From Formosa algae (lineage in GTDB: Bacteria; Bacteroidota; Bacteroidia; Flavobacteriales; Flavobacteriaceae): DNA of 64,000 bases. The stretch lies in assembly GCF_001439665.1 (NCBI RefSeq), contig NZ_LMAK01000078.1, positions 62,001 to 126,000 on the forward strand, in the 5' to 3' direction. Position numbers and translations under genes: made by a program. Below, in pieces: positions 35,088-42,833 of the stretch (its first letter is position 1; each line of letters begins with the position of its first letter). The notes below the pieces were generated by a model. It was not told the origin of the DNA, did not search any database, and was given only the letters and a program-made list of their open reading frames with translations.

Positions 35088-37604
35088 ATGACAAACAACT
35101 ACCTTTCATTACGGTCCATATTCTATGGACTGAAGAAACAACATGTGTTATTTTTAGCATTTTCGTTGTTTACATTTTGCATTACTGCACAAACTTATGT
35201 CGAAGATCCAGACGACATAGAAGACCTTTTAAATGAAGCATCTCCAGGAGATGTATTTATCATTAAAAACGGAACCTACAACGATTTCGAACTAAGTATT
35301 TCAGAAAAACATGGTGCAGATGGAGCGCCTATTGTAATACAAGCAGAAACTGTTGGCGGTGTAACACTTACAGGAGAATCTCATTTTGTTTTTAAAAAAT
35401 CGTCGTATTTCACACTTCAAGGCTTTGTCTTTGATGCTGAAGGCGATAATTCTTTAGTTAAACTAGAAGGTTCAAACAACATTAGAATTACAAGAAATGT
35501 GTTTGAACTCCAAACAGAAGAGTCTATCAAATGGATTTACATTGGTGGTATATGGGACGACCATACATTTCAATACACTAGTCACGACAACCGTATAGAT
35601 CACAATACGTTTCAGAACAAAACCACACCTGGGCATTACATAACTATTGATGGTACAAATGATGGCGATGAAGATTTCCGTCAGTCGACTTACGACAGAA
35701 TAGATCACAATTACTTTAAAAATAACGGACCTCGTGCAGATAACGAACAAGAATCTATTAGAATTGGTTGGAGCGAAATGTCTGAATCTAGCGGATACAC
35801 CACTGTAGAATTCAACTTGTTTGAAGATTGCGATGGCGATCCAGAAATTGTATCTGTAAAAAGCTGCGATAACATTGTTAGACATAATACATTCAGAAAA
35901 AGTTATGGTACTTTATCTTTAAGACACGGAAACAGAAACCGTATTGAAGGAAACTACTTTTTTGGAGACGACAAAGCCATTGGAACATCTGATAGCGGTG
36001 CAACACTATACACCGGTGGTATTCGTGTTTACGGAACAGATCACGTAATTATTAATAATTATTTTGAAAATCTTGAAGGTACGCGTTGGGACGCACCTAT
36101 AACTATTACACAAGGAGATGCTATAGATGGAGAAAGTAGCAGCTTAAGCAAACATTTTAGAGCTGAACGTGTTACCATTGCTTACAACACACTTGTAGAT
36201 AATACATATGGAATTGAAATTGGTTTCGATAATAACGGAAACTACAGCAAAAAAGTTAAAGATGTAATGTTTGCCAATAACCTAGTTACGGGTAAAACAA
36301 ACAGTTTAGTTAATTATGTAGATGGTAACGATCAAGGCGATGGTGTTACATGGAGCAACAATTTAATGTATCCTGAAGGCGATGCCAGTTTAACTAGCGA
36401 CAATTCTACTTTTGATAGTAACGAAGTTACAGTTGGCAATCCGTATTTAGAATATAAAGATGGTGTTTGGTATAGTACAGAAACCTCTCCTCTATTTACT
36501 GCTGGAGTTACTTCTATCATGGTCGATGAAGATATTGAAGGGCAAAGCAGACCAGATGAAAGTAATGCTGGTGCAGATCACTATAGTACAGAAAGCGTAC
36601 GCTACGCGCCTTTAGACCCTGAAGATGTTGGTCCGTATTCTGATGAAGGAGAAATAGAAGAAATCGATCAATTATCGATAGCAACCCTAGACACCTTTTC
36701 TGCGGAATCTGAAACACAAACGACAACCGTAACCTCAAACATGGCTTGGGAAATTACAGCTGATCAAGATTGGATTTCTGTATCACCTGCAAGCGGAGAA
36801 AACAATGCTACTGTAGATGTTTTAGTATCGGAAAACACAACCACAGAAGAACGTTCAGGAACGCTAACCATTACAAGTAGCACGTTAAGCAGAACTTTAA
36901 ACATAACTCAAATAGGTAAAGATCCTGCCGACGGATTAGATGAATTAGTTCCTGACTCTGTATCTGCAAGTGAGGCCCAAGAATCTAACGGCCCTGAAAA
37001 CACGCTTGATGATGATTTCGATACGCGTTGGTCTGCAGAAGGTGACGGACAAATCATTACTTACGATTTAGGAGCTTTAAATACAGTGAGTTTATTAAAA
37101 ATTGCTTTTCATAATGGAGACTCTCGTAAAACATATTTTGAAATTGCTGTATCTGAAAACGGTACTGATTTCACAAAATTAACAGAAGAATTAGAAAGCT
37201 CTGGAACGACAAAAGATTACGAAAATTTTATGATAGATGCTACACAGGCACGTTACGTTCAAGTTATAGGATATGGAAACGAAAATAGTGCATGGACAAG
37301 TTTAGCCGAAGTACGTATATACGGCATAGATAGCAAACTTTCTGTAACCGATAATACATTGGCGGCAGACTTAAAGCTATATCCTAATCCGGCTCAGAAC
37401 GAAATCAATATTTCTGATGCAAAACAACAGTTAAGTGCAATAGAAATCTATAACATTCAAGGACAGATGATACTATCTAAATCAATACAATCCTCTGTAA
37501 AAACGACTATAGACGTCTCTAGACTTTCTGTAGGAACCTATATATTAAAAGCAAGCAATACAAATAACGAAACCACATTTAAACGTTTCATTATTAAAAA
37601 TTAA
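35088..37604 (+). CDS. Secreted alginate lyase, polysaccharide lyase family 6, with T9SS sorting domain
   Basis: The 838-residue enzyme is exported (signal peptide about 1-35, FCITAQTY) and should cleave alginate by beta-elimination outside the cell. Residues about 36-500 form a chondroitinase-B-type parallel beta-helix. K258 in VSVKSCDN and R279 in LSLRHGNR are spaced 21 residues apart, as the catalytic Lys/Arg of PL6 enzymes. Next come a BACON-type domain (about 524-612, DQDWISVSPASG), an F5/8 type C (discoidin/CBM32-like) domain (about 620-748) and a T9SS sorting domain (about 760-838, LYPNPAQNEI). There is no SusC/SusD pair or other lyase nearby, so it is an orphan of an alginate system. 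Activity on dermatan or other uronates cannot be ruled out. Confidence 0.9.
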   Translation: MTNNYLSLRSIFYGLKKQHVLFLAFSLFTFCITAQTYVEDPDDIEDLLNEASPGDVFIIKNGTYNDFELSISEKHGADGAPIVIQAETVGGVTLTGESHFVFKKSSYFTLQGFVFDAEGDNSLVKLEGSNNIRITRNVFELQTEESIKWIYIGGIWDDHTFQYTSHDNRIDHNTFQNKTTPGHYITIDGTNDGDEDFRQSTYDRIDHNYFKNNGPRADNEQESIRIGWSEMSESSGYTTVEFNLFEDCDGDPEIVSVKSCDNIVRHNTFRKSYGTLSLRHGNRNRIEGNYFFGDDKAIGTSDSGATLYTGGIRVYGTDHVIINNYFENLEGTRWDAPITITQGDAIDGESSSLSKHFRAERVTIAYNTLVDNTYGIEIGFDNNGNYSKKVKDVMFANNLVTGKTNSLVNYVDGNDQGDGVTWSNNLMYPEGDASLTSDNSTFDSNEVTVGNPYLEYKDGVWYSTETSPLFTAGVTSIMVDEDIEGQSRPDESNAGADHYSTESVRYAPLDPEDVGPYSDEGEIEEIDQLSIATLDTFSAESETQTTTVTSNMAWEITADQDWISVSPASGENNATVDVLVSENTTTEERSGTLTITSSTLSRTLNITQIGKDPADGLDELVPDSVSASEAQESNGPENTLDDDFDTRWSAEGDGQIITYDLGALNTVSLLKIAFHNGDSRKTYFEIAVSENGTDFTKLTEELESSGTTKDYENFMIDATQARYVQVIGYGNENSAWTSLAEVRIYGIDSKLSVTDNTLAADLKLYPNPAQNEINISDAKQQLSAIEIYNIQGQMILSKSIQSSVKTTIDVSRLSVGTYILKASNTNNETTFKRFIIKN

Positions 37605-38258
37605 TTAAAAAAATTGGCGGTACTGCATGACACGAAAATCAAAAGTATTAAACTTTGAATTAGTCTGTTTTATGTGTTTATACTGTGTCATACCGCCAAC
37701 AGCTCTATTAGCAGCGCCAGAAGGCGCTGTTAAGGAGACTGTTTTAATATGGCGTCCATTAAATTCAAAACTGTGAATTCTTGGCACCTCATCGCACTCT
37801 ACTTTTAATGCCAGCTTATAAGTTTTTAAATATCTTCTAAAAAAATATTCTGGACCATTTTTACTATTTCCTCCAGTAAACAATAACGTATGCACTTTTG
37901 GATGTGCTTTAATATATTTTAACAGGTCTCTTAATACTATATTTTGCATTCCTAAATCTGACGCATCAATTTTCTCACGTTCTGCACTTTCAACAATATC
38001 GCATATACCTATATGTCTAGAATTTAAAAAATGTTTACGTTGCAGGATAGCTTCTTCAGTTGTTTCAAACTTTAAATTTAAATCAAAAATCGTATTTAGA
38101 ATAGGCCATAATTGTCCATCTATACTTCCATAACTAAAATTTACATCTCCAGGTTTAAATTCGCCTACAGAAAAACGTGGTGGTGGCAATGTCCCTACAA
38201 TTAATTTTGTGGCTGATTCCGGTATAAATGGTGCATAAGGATGCTTATGTTTAAACAT
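37605..38258 (-). CDS. Uracil-DNA-glycosylase-like family protein
   Basis: The 217-residue cytoplasmic protein belongs to the uracil-DNA glycosylase-like superfamily group often annotated as DNA glycosylase or UDG-like; enzymatic role is not shown. Motifs are IVGTLPPPRF near the N-terminus, FSYGS, HIGICDIVESAER in the middle, LLFTGGNSKNG, and SLTAPSGAANRA near the C-terminus, which resembles the motif-2 loop position. Its stop is adjacent to the alginate lyase stop (37604/37605), convergent. The THX gene starts 46 bases away, divergently. Confidence 0.75.
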   Translation of the reverse strand: MFKHKHPYAPFIPESATKLIVGTLPPPRFSVGEFKPGDVNFSYGSIDGQLWPILNTIFDLNLKFETTEEAILQRKHFLNSRHIGICDIVESAEREKIDASDLGMQNIVLRDLLKYIKAHPKVHTLLFTGGNSKNGPEYFFRRYLKTYKLALKVECDEVPRIHSFEFNGRHIKTVSLTAPSGAANRAVGGMTQYKHIKQTNSKFNTFDFRVMQYRQFF

Positions 38259-38304
38259 TATGTTTTGCTGTTTGCTTTAAAAATAGTATTTTAAAAGAAA
38301 AACA

Positions 38305-38442
38305 ATGGGAAGAGGAGATAAAAAAACAAAACGCGGAAAAATAAATAGAGGTTCTTACGGCGTAAGACGTCCGCGAATTAAGAAAAAAGTACGTCCAGAA
38401 ATAAAAATTGATGTCGACAAAGACACTACTGTAAAACGTTAA
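38305..38442 (+). CDS. 30S ribosomal protein THX
   Basis: This is a 45-residue highly basic protein (MGRGDKKTKRGKINRGSYGV and on) that matches the small ribosomal protein THX of Bacteroidetes, which binds the head of the 30S subunit. Conserved traits are the N-terminal GRGDKKTKRGKI and the run RRPRIKKK. ATG at 38305 to TAA at 38442. The stop codon directly abuts the stop of the convergent membrane-protein gene. It is too short for routine gene finding. Confidence 0.92.
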   Translation: MGRGDKKTKRGKINRGSYGVRRPRIKKKVRPEIKIDVDKDTTVKR

Positions 38443-38781
38443 CTACTGTTTTACAGCATGTCCAAAACGCTTACCAAATTTGGAGGCCATTAAAATTACA
38501 AATACAATAATGGCTATGGTACTAAACACATAAAAAGCATACAGGAAAACATCGTCTTTAGAATTGAAACAAAAATCTGAAGTGATACATGTTTCTAATG
38601 TTTTCTTAGACCCTATCGTTAAGGTTAAACTGGTAAGATACGTCACTAATACGACCACACCAATATACATTTTCGATAGCTTTTTAGGAGATTTTCCTGT
38701 AGGCTTAAATGCTTCGCGTTCGGTTTCAGAACGTTTATTATCTTGTAAAGACCAACTCGGTTTCTGTTGAGAATTGCTCAT
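38443..38781 (-). CDS. Small membrane protein of unknown function
   Basis: I do not recognise a family. From the ATG at 38781 there are 112 residues: a polar N-terminus, a membrane segment (about 38-57, MYIGVVVLVTYLTSLTLTIG), a loop containing two cysteines (TCITSDFC) and a second membrane segment (about 79-100, AFYVFSTIAIIVFVILMA), ending with a basic tail. The N-terminal 44 bases overlap the 3' end of yaaA in another frame. A longer reading from TTG at 38805 would overlap more. Both genes are on the same strand, so expression is probably coupled. Confidence 0.65.
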   Translation of the reverse strand: MSNSQQKPSWSLQDNKRSETEREAFKPTGKSPKKLSKMYIGVVVLVTYLTSLTLTIGSKKTLETCITSDFCFNSKDDVFLYAFYVFSTIAIIVFVILMASKFGKRFGHAVKQ

Positions 38782-39496
38782 CGTATCTGTAGTTTTCGTA
38801 GTCAAATCCTTTTAAGTCTTCAACAGTTTTAGCATTAGTATCTATAACGTAGCGCGCCATTAAACCTCGAGCAAGCTTTGCATAAGTTGCAATCATTTTA
38901 TATTCGCCGTTTTTAAAATTCTTAAACGTGGCAGTAATTACTGGCACTTTTAAAGATTTTACATCTACAGCTTTAAAATACTCATTACTAGCCAAATTTA
39001 AAAACAATTCATCGTCTTTTAATTCATCATTTAAGGATGCTGTAATCGTTTTTTTCCAGAACTCATACAAATTTTTGTTTGTTCCTACAGGCAATTTAGT
39101 CCCCATTTCTAAGCGGTAAGCCTGAATTAGATCTAATGGTTTTAAAACACCATATAAACCAGATAAAATTCTAACGGTATCTTGAAGCGTTCCTAATTTA
39201 TCTTCAGAAATTGTGTACGCATCTAGTCCACGATACACATCGCCGTTAAATGCATAAATAGCTTGGCGTGCATTCTCTTTTGTAAACGGCAACGTCCAAT
39301 CCTGATTTCTTTCATAATTTAACTGTCCTAAAGCATCAGAAATACGCATTAACTCAGACAATCCTTTTGCAGATTTCTTTTTTACAACTTTATTTAATTG
39401 CTCAGCTTCTTTTAAAAACAAAGCTTCTGTAGAAACTTCTGTTGGTAATTCGCGTTCTAAATCTAAAGACTTTGCTGGAGATATTACTAATTTCAT
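38738..39496 (-). CDS. yaaA: Peroxide stress protein YaaA
   Basis: YaaA is a DNA-binding, iron-related protein that limits damage by hydrogen peroxide in E. coli; the molecular mechanism is not fully known. The 252 residues show the family's N-terminus MKLVISPAKSLD, FNGDVYRGLDA, ILSGLYGVLKPLDLIQAYRLEMG, and FKAVDVKSLKVPVI. The length is normal. The ATG at 39496 is followed upstream by a promoter with a symmetric dyad. The small membrane protein gene overlaps its 3' end by 44 bases. Confidence 0.93.
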   Translation of the reverse strand: MKLVISPAKSLDLERELPTEVSTEALFLKEAEQLNKVVKKKSAKGLSELMRISDALGQLNYERNQDWTLPFTKENARQAIYAFNGDVYRGLDAYTISEDKLGTLQDTVRILSGLYGVLKPLDLIQAYRLEMGTKLPVGTNKNLYEFWKKTITASLNDELKDDELFLNLASNEYFKAVDVKSLKVPVITATFKNFKNGEYKMIATYAKLARGLMARYVIDTNAKTVEDLKGFDYENYRYDEQFSTETELVFTR

Positions 39497-39530
39497 ATTC
39501 GTAGGATTATTTCAATTCAACTTCTATAAT

Positions 39531-39581
39531 TGATTTCAGTTTTAAAATCAATCAAATTTACGTTTGAAATGACTGAAATCA
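39531..39581 (-). promoter_or_regulatory. yaaA promoter with centred 10-bp dyad
   Basis: The minus strand has the -7 box TAAATTTG (39560-39553), 56 bases before the ATG. A perfect inverted repeat TGATTTCAGT (39531-39540) / ACTGAAATCA (39572-39581) lies around it with its centre (39556) on the box, so a dimeric regulator bridging the promoter is possible. Confidence 0.45.
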
Positions 39582-39624
39582 TATAGATAAATACTGTTAT
39601 TTCTTATAATTACATAACAAATAC

Positions 39625-40671
39625 TTATGCCTCATCTAACTCTTGGTGCTTCACATATTGTCTCCACTTTTCAATACACTGTTGCATATCTTCTGGGATG
39701 TCTGTATTAAAACGCATAAACTCTTTTGTTCTAGGATGCTCAAACCCTAAAGTCTTGGCATGTAGCGCTTGTCGTGGCAAAATTTTAAAACAATTATCTA
39801 CAAATTGCTTGTATTTAGTAAAGGTTGTGCCTTTTAAAATTTTCTCTCCACCGTAACGTTCATCATTAAATAAAGTGTGTCCAATATGTTTCATATGCAC
39901 ACGTATTTGGTGCGTGCGGCCTGTTTCTAATTTACAAGACAATAGAGTGACGTATCCTAATCGCTCTATAATTTTATAATGCGTTACAGCTGGTTTTCCT
40001 TTATCTGCATCGTCGCCAAAAAAGACTGTATTCTGAAGTCTATTTTTAGGATGTCTACCAATATTTCCTTCAACGGTACCTTCTTCTTCATCAACATTAC
40101 CCCAAACAATTGCGACATATTCACGTTCTGAAGTTTTCTCTGCAAATTGTAAAGACAAATGTGCCATCGCTTCTTCTGTCTTTGCAACCACCAACAAACC
40201 ACTTGTATCTTTATCTATTCTATGTACTAAACCTGGACGTCCAGAAGAGTTTTCCGGCAGATTATCGAAATGATAAATTAAGGCATTTATTAAAGTCCCA
40301 GAATAGTTTCCGTGGCCTGGATGCACCACCATTCCTGCAGGTTTATTTACAACCAATAAATCGTTGTCTTCGTAAACAATATCGATTGGTATATTCTCGC
40401 CGACCAATAAATTCTCGTACGGCGGATGTGCAAAAAGCACTTTAATAACATCGTTACCTTTAACTTTATAGTTGGACTTAACGGGAACGCCATTAACAAA
40501 TATATTACCTGATTTTGCAGCAGCCTGAATTTTACTTCGTGTGGCATTCTCTACAAAATTCATTAAATATTTATCAATTCGAAGTGGCGATTGCCCCTTT
40601 TCTGCTGTAAAAGCATAATGCTCGTAAAGCTCATCTTCAGCCTCTTCGTTTTGTGGTGTATAATCACTCAT
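39625..40671 (-). CDS. rluD: RluA/RluD-family 23S rRNA pseudouridine synthase
   Basis: The enzyme converts uridines in large-subunit rRNA to pseudouridine. The 348 residues have an N-terminal S4 domain (LRIDKYLMNFVENATRSKIQ, GNIFVNGVPVKSN) and an RluA-type catalytic domain with the active-site aspartate in GLVHRIDKDTSGLLVVAKT and the GRTHQIRVHMKHIGH motif. Length and S4 domain match RluD (sites 1911/1915/1917), though the exact sites are inferred. It is 3 bases after the PASTA gene; the operon order is PASTA then rluD. Confidence 0.93.
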   Translation of the reverse strand: MSDYTPQNEEAEDELYEHYAFTAEKGQSPLRIDKYLMNFVENATRSKIQAAAKSGNIFVNGVPVKSNYKVKGNDVIKVLFAHPPYENLLVGENIPIDIVYEDNDLLVVNKPAGMVVHPGHGNYSGTLINALIYHFDNLPENSSGRPGLVHRIDKDTSGLLVVAKTEEAMAHLSLQFAEKTSEREYVAIVWGNVDEEEGTVEGNIGRHPKNRLQNTVFFGDDADKGKPAVTHYKIIERLGYVTLLSCKLETGRTHQIRVHMKHIGHTLFNDERYGGEKILKGTTFTKYKQFVDNCFKILPRQALHAKTLGFEHPRTKEFMRFNTDIPEDMQQCIEKWRQYVKHQELDEA

Positions 40672-40674
40672 AAT

Positions 40675-41232
40675 TTACTCTGGTCTATTACCGTTTCCTA
40701 ATACTAAATCGATTTTAGATGTTTTAGGTAACATATCGCCTGTCTTTATTTTTTCGCCGTCATGAGATACTTCTAAAACCATATCTTTGGCAATATTGTC
40801 TTCGTATCTAATGGTTCCTACCTGAAAACCTAAAGCTTCTAAAGTAGGTTTGGCTTGTCTAAATGTACGATCTGTTAATGCTGGTACTAACACTTTTCTG
40901 TATCCAGACGGATTAAGTGTTATATATATTTTTCTATCTTCTTTAACTTTAAATCCTGCTTTAGGGTCTTGTTCTATAACAGAAAATCTAGGATAATCTG
41001 GATTGTAATTCGCAGAATCCTGAATTTGCATAACGAGCTTATTTTTTTCTAATTCAGCTCTAGCTACATCTATTGAAACTCCCGTTAAGTCTGGAACCGT
41101 TTCAAACTTACCATGGTTTGTTGTACTATCTAACCATCTTAATGTTAAATAACTCAACACAAAAATAGCAACTACAGCTAAAAGCAAATTAAGAAAGAAT
41201 GTTTTACTAGTAAGGAATTTTATAAGGCCCAT
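40675..41232 (-). CDS. Membrane-anchored protein with two PASTA domains
   Basis: From the ATG at 41232 the protein has about 185 residues: an N-terminal membrane segment (about 12-32) followed by two PASTA repeats (about 45-110 beginning FETVPDLTGVSIDVARAELE, and about 112-180 beginning VLVPALTDRTFRQAKPTLE). PASTA repeats bind peptidoglycan fragments or help cell-wall enzymes; there is no kinase or penicillin-binding domain here. The gene is divergent from ddl and upstream of rluD, an arrangement common in Flavobacteriaceae. An in-frame TTG at 41253 lies in the -7 box and is not the start. Confidence 0.85.
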   Translation of the reverse strand: MGLIKFLTSKTFFLNLLLAVVAIFVLSYLTLRWLDSTTNHGKFETVPDLTGVSIDVARAELEKNKLVMQIQDSANYNPDYPRFSVIEQDPKAGFKVKEDRKIYITLNPSGYRKVLVPALTDRTFRQAKPTLEALGFQVGTIRYEDNIAKDMVLEVSHDGEKIKTGDMLPKTSKIDLVLGNGNRPE

Positions 41233-41250
41233 GATATAGAATTTGATTGG

Positions 41251-41258
41251 CAAAGATA
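41251..41258 (-). promoter_or_regulatory. -7 promoter box of the PASTA-rluD operon
   Basis: The minus strand reads TATCTTTG (TAnnTTTG) 18 bases before the ATG at 41232. The divergent ddl box is 18 bases further. Confidence 0.5.
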
Positions 41259-41276
41259 TAAAAACCGTTCTGTTTT

Positions 41277-41284
41277 TACTTTTG
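41277..41284 (+). promoter_or_regulatory. -7 promoter box of ddl
   Basis: TACTTTTG matches TAnnTTTG, 52 bases before the ddl ATG. Confidence 0.45.
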
Positions 41285-41336
41285 ATTAATAAATGATATT
41301 TTAGCTAAACGATTTTTTCCATCGTTTGTTACTATT

Positions 41337-42320
41337 ATGAAAAAAAATATAGCCATCGTTATGGGAGGTTATTCTAGCGAATATGAAATCTCCTTAAACA
41401 GCGGAAACGTTGTTTACCAGTCACTTGATACCGAAAAATTCAATGCATACAAAATCCATATTTTTAAAAATAAATGGGTTTATGTTAATAATGAAGATAA
41501 AGAATTTCCTATCGATAAAAATGATTTTTCTGTAACTGTTGATGGTAAAAAGACCAGCTTCGATTGTGTTTTTAATGCAATTCATGGTGCTCCGGGTGAA
41601 GATGGCCAACTACAAGGCTATTTTAATCTCTTAAATATGCCACAAACAAGTTGCGAAATGTACCAAGCTGCCGTAACCTATAATAAACGTGACTGTTTAA
41701 GCATATTAAAACCTTATGGTATAAAAACTGCTGAATCTTACTACGTTAATCTTGGAGATGTTATTGATGAAGATACCATAATTAAAAAAGTAGGCCTACC
41801 ATGCTTTGTTAAAGCAAACAAAGCCGGAAGTAGTTTCGGTGTCACTAAAGCGTATAAAAAAGAAGATTTAAAAGCATCTATAGACACCGCTTTTAAAGAA
41901 GATGACGAAATTATTATTGAATCATTTTTAGATGGTGTAGAAGTCTCTGTTGGTGTGATTACTTACAAAGGAGCAACAACCGTATTACCGATTACAGAAA
42001 TTGTAAGTGAAAATGATTTTTTCGATTACAAAGCCAAATATTTAGGACAGTCTCAAGAAATAACGCCAGCAAGACTAACCCCTGAACAAGAGCAAAGTGT
42101 AAATACGCTTGCTAAAAAAGTATATGAAATTCTAAAAATGAAAGGGTTTTCTAGAAGTGAATTTATATTCAAAGACGGCGAGCCGCATTTATTAGAGATA
42201 AATACGGTTCCTGGCATGACTAAAGAAAGTATTTTACCACAACAAGCCGCAGTAGCTGGAATATCTTTATCTGAGTTATTTGAAAGTGCTATTGAAGATG
42301 CTTTAAGATATAAATCGTAA
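41337..42320 (+). CDS. ddl: D-alanine--D-alanine ligase
   Basis: Ddl joins two D-alanines with ATP for peptidoglycan precursor synthesis. The 327 residues are an ATP-grasp fold: N-terminal IVMGGYSSEYEISLNSG, FNAIHGAPGEDGQLQGYF, the ATP-binding LPCFVKANKAGSSFGVTK, and metal ligands in FSRSEFIF and EINTVPGMTKESILPQQ. It forms an operon with coaD 32 bases downstream. Confidence 0.96.
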   Translation: MKKNIAIVMGGYSSEYEISLNSGNVVYQSLDTEKFNAYKIHIFKNKWVYVNNEDKEFPIDKNDFSVTVDGKKTSFDCVFNAIHGAPGEDGQLQGYFNLLNMPQTSCEMYQAAVTYNKRDCLSILKPYGIKTAESYYVNLGDVIDEDTIIKKVGLPCFVKANKAGSSFGVTKAYKKEDLKASIDTAFKEDDEIIIESFLDGVEVSVGVITYKGATTVLPITEIVSENDFFDYKAKYLGQSQEITPARLTPEQEQSVNTLAKKVYEILKMKGFSRSEFIFKDGEPHLLEINTVPGMTKESILPQQAAVAGISLSELFESAIEDALRYKS

Positions 42321-42352
42321 ATTCACGCCACTAAACTTTTAACACAGCTAAC

Positions 42353-42817
42353 ATGAAACGCGCCATATTTCCTGGATCTTTTGACCCTTTAACTTTAGGA
42401 CATCTCGATATTATTTCTCGTGCCGTTCATGTTTTTGATGAAATTATAGTAGCCATCGGAATCAATTCTGAAAAGAACTATATGTTTACCTTAGAAGAAC
42501 GTCTTAATTTTATAAAAGAAACCTTTAAAGATGAACCTAAAGTATCTGTAACAACCTACTCTGGACTGACTGTAGATTTCTGTATAAAAATGGATGTCGA
42601 ATTTATTTTACGCGGACTTAGAAATCCTGCCGATTTTGAATTCGAAAAAGCCATTGCACAAACAAACCGTAAGCTTTCTGAAATAGAAACAGTGTTTTTA
42701 CTAACCTCATCTAAGACCTCTTTTATAAGTTCTAGTATTGTTAGAGATGTAATACGACACAATGGAGATTACACACTCCTTGTTCCCGATAATGTAAGAG
42801 TAAAAAAAGCGCCATAA
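42353..42817 (+). CDS. coaD: Phosphopantetheine adenylyltransferase
   Basis: CoaD adenylates 4'-phosphopantetheine to dephospho-CoA. The 154 residues have the nucleotidyl-transferase signature FPGSFDPLTLGHLDII with the conserved histidine, LRGLRNPADFEFE, and the SSIVRD loop near the C-terminus. Length is typical (150-165). The stop lies inside the terminator hairpin. Confidence 0.96.
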   Translation: MKRAIFPGSFDPLTLGHLDIISRAVHVFDEIIVAIGINSEKNYMFTLEERLNFIKETFKDEPKVSVTTYSGLTVDFCIKMDVEFILRGLRNPADFEFEKAIAQTNRKLSEIETVFLLTSSKTSFISSSIVRDVIRHNGDYTLLVPDNVRVKKAP

Positions 42818-42832
42818 TTGGCGCCTTTTTTT
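42802..42832. terminator. Bidirectional terminator between coaD and the SulP gene
   Basis: GCGCC (42809-42813) pairs with GGCGC (42820-42824), with A-run and T-run on the outside (one mismatch between). It serves coaD on the plus strand and the SulP gene on the minus strand. Confidence 0.8.
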
Positions 42833-42833
42833 A

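Noticed and set aside
35472-35885. Minus-strand open frame of 137 codons within the PL6 gene
   Set aside because: The frame follows the opposite-strand codon pattern of a conserved beta-helix enzyme; no start signals are seen.
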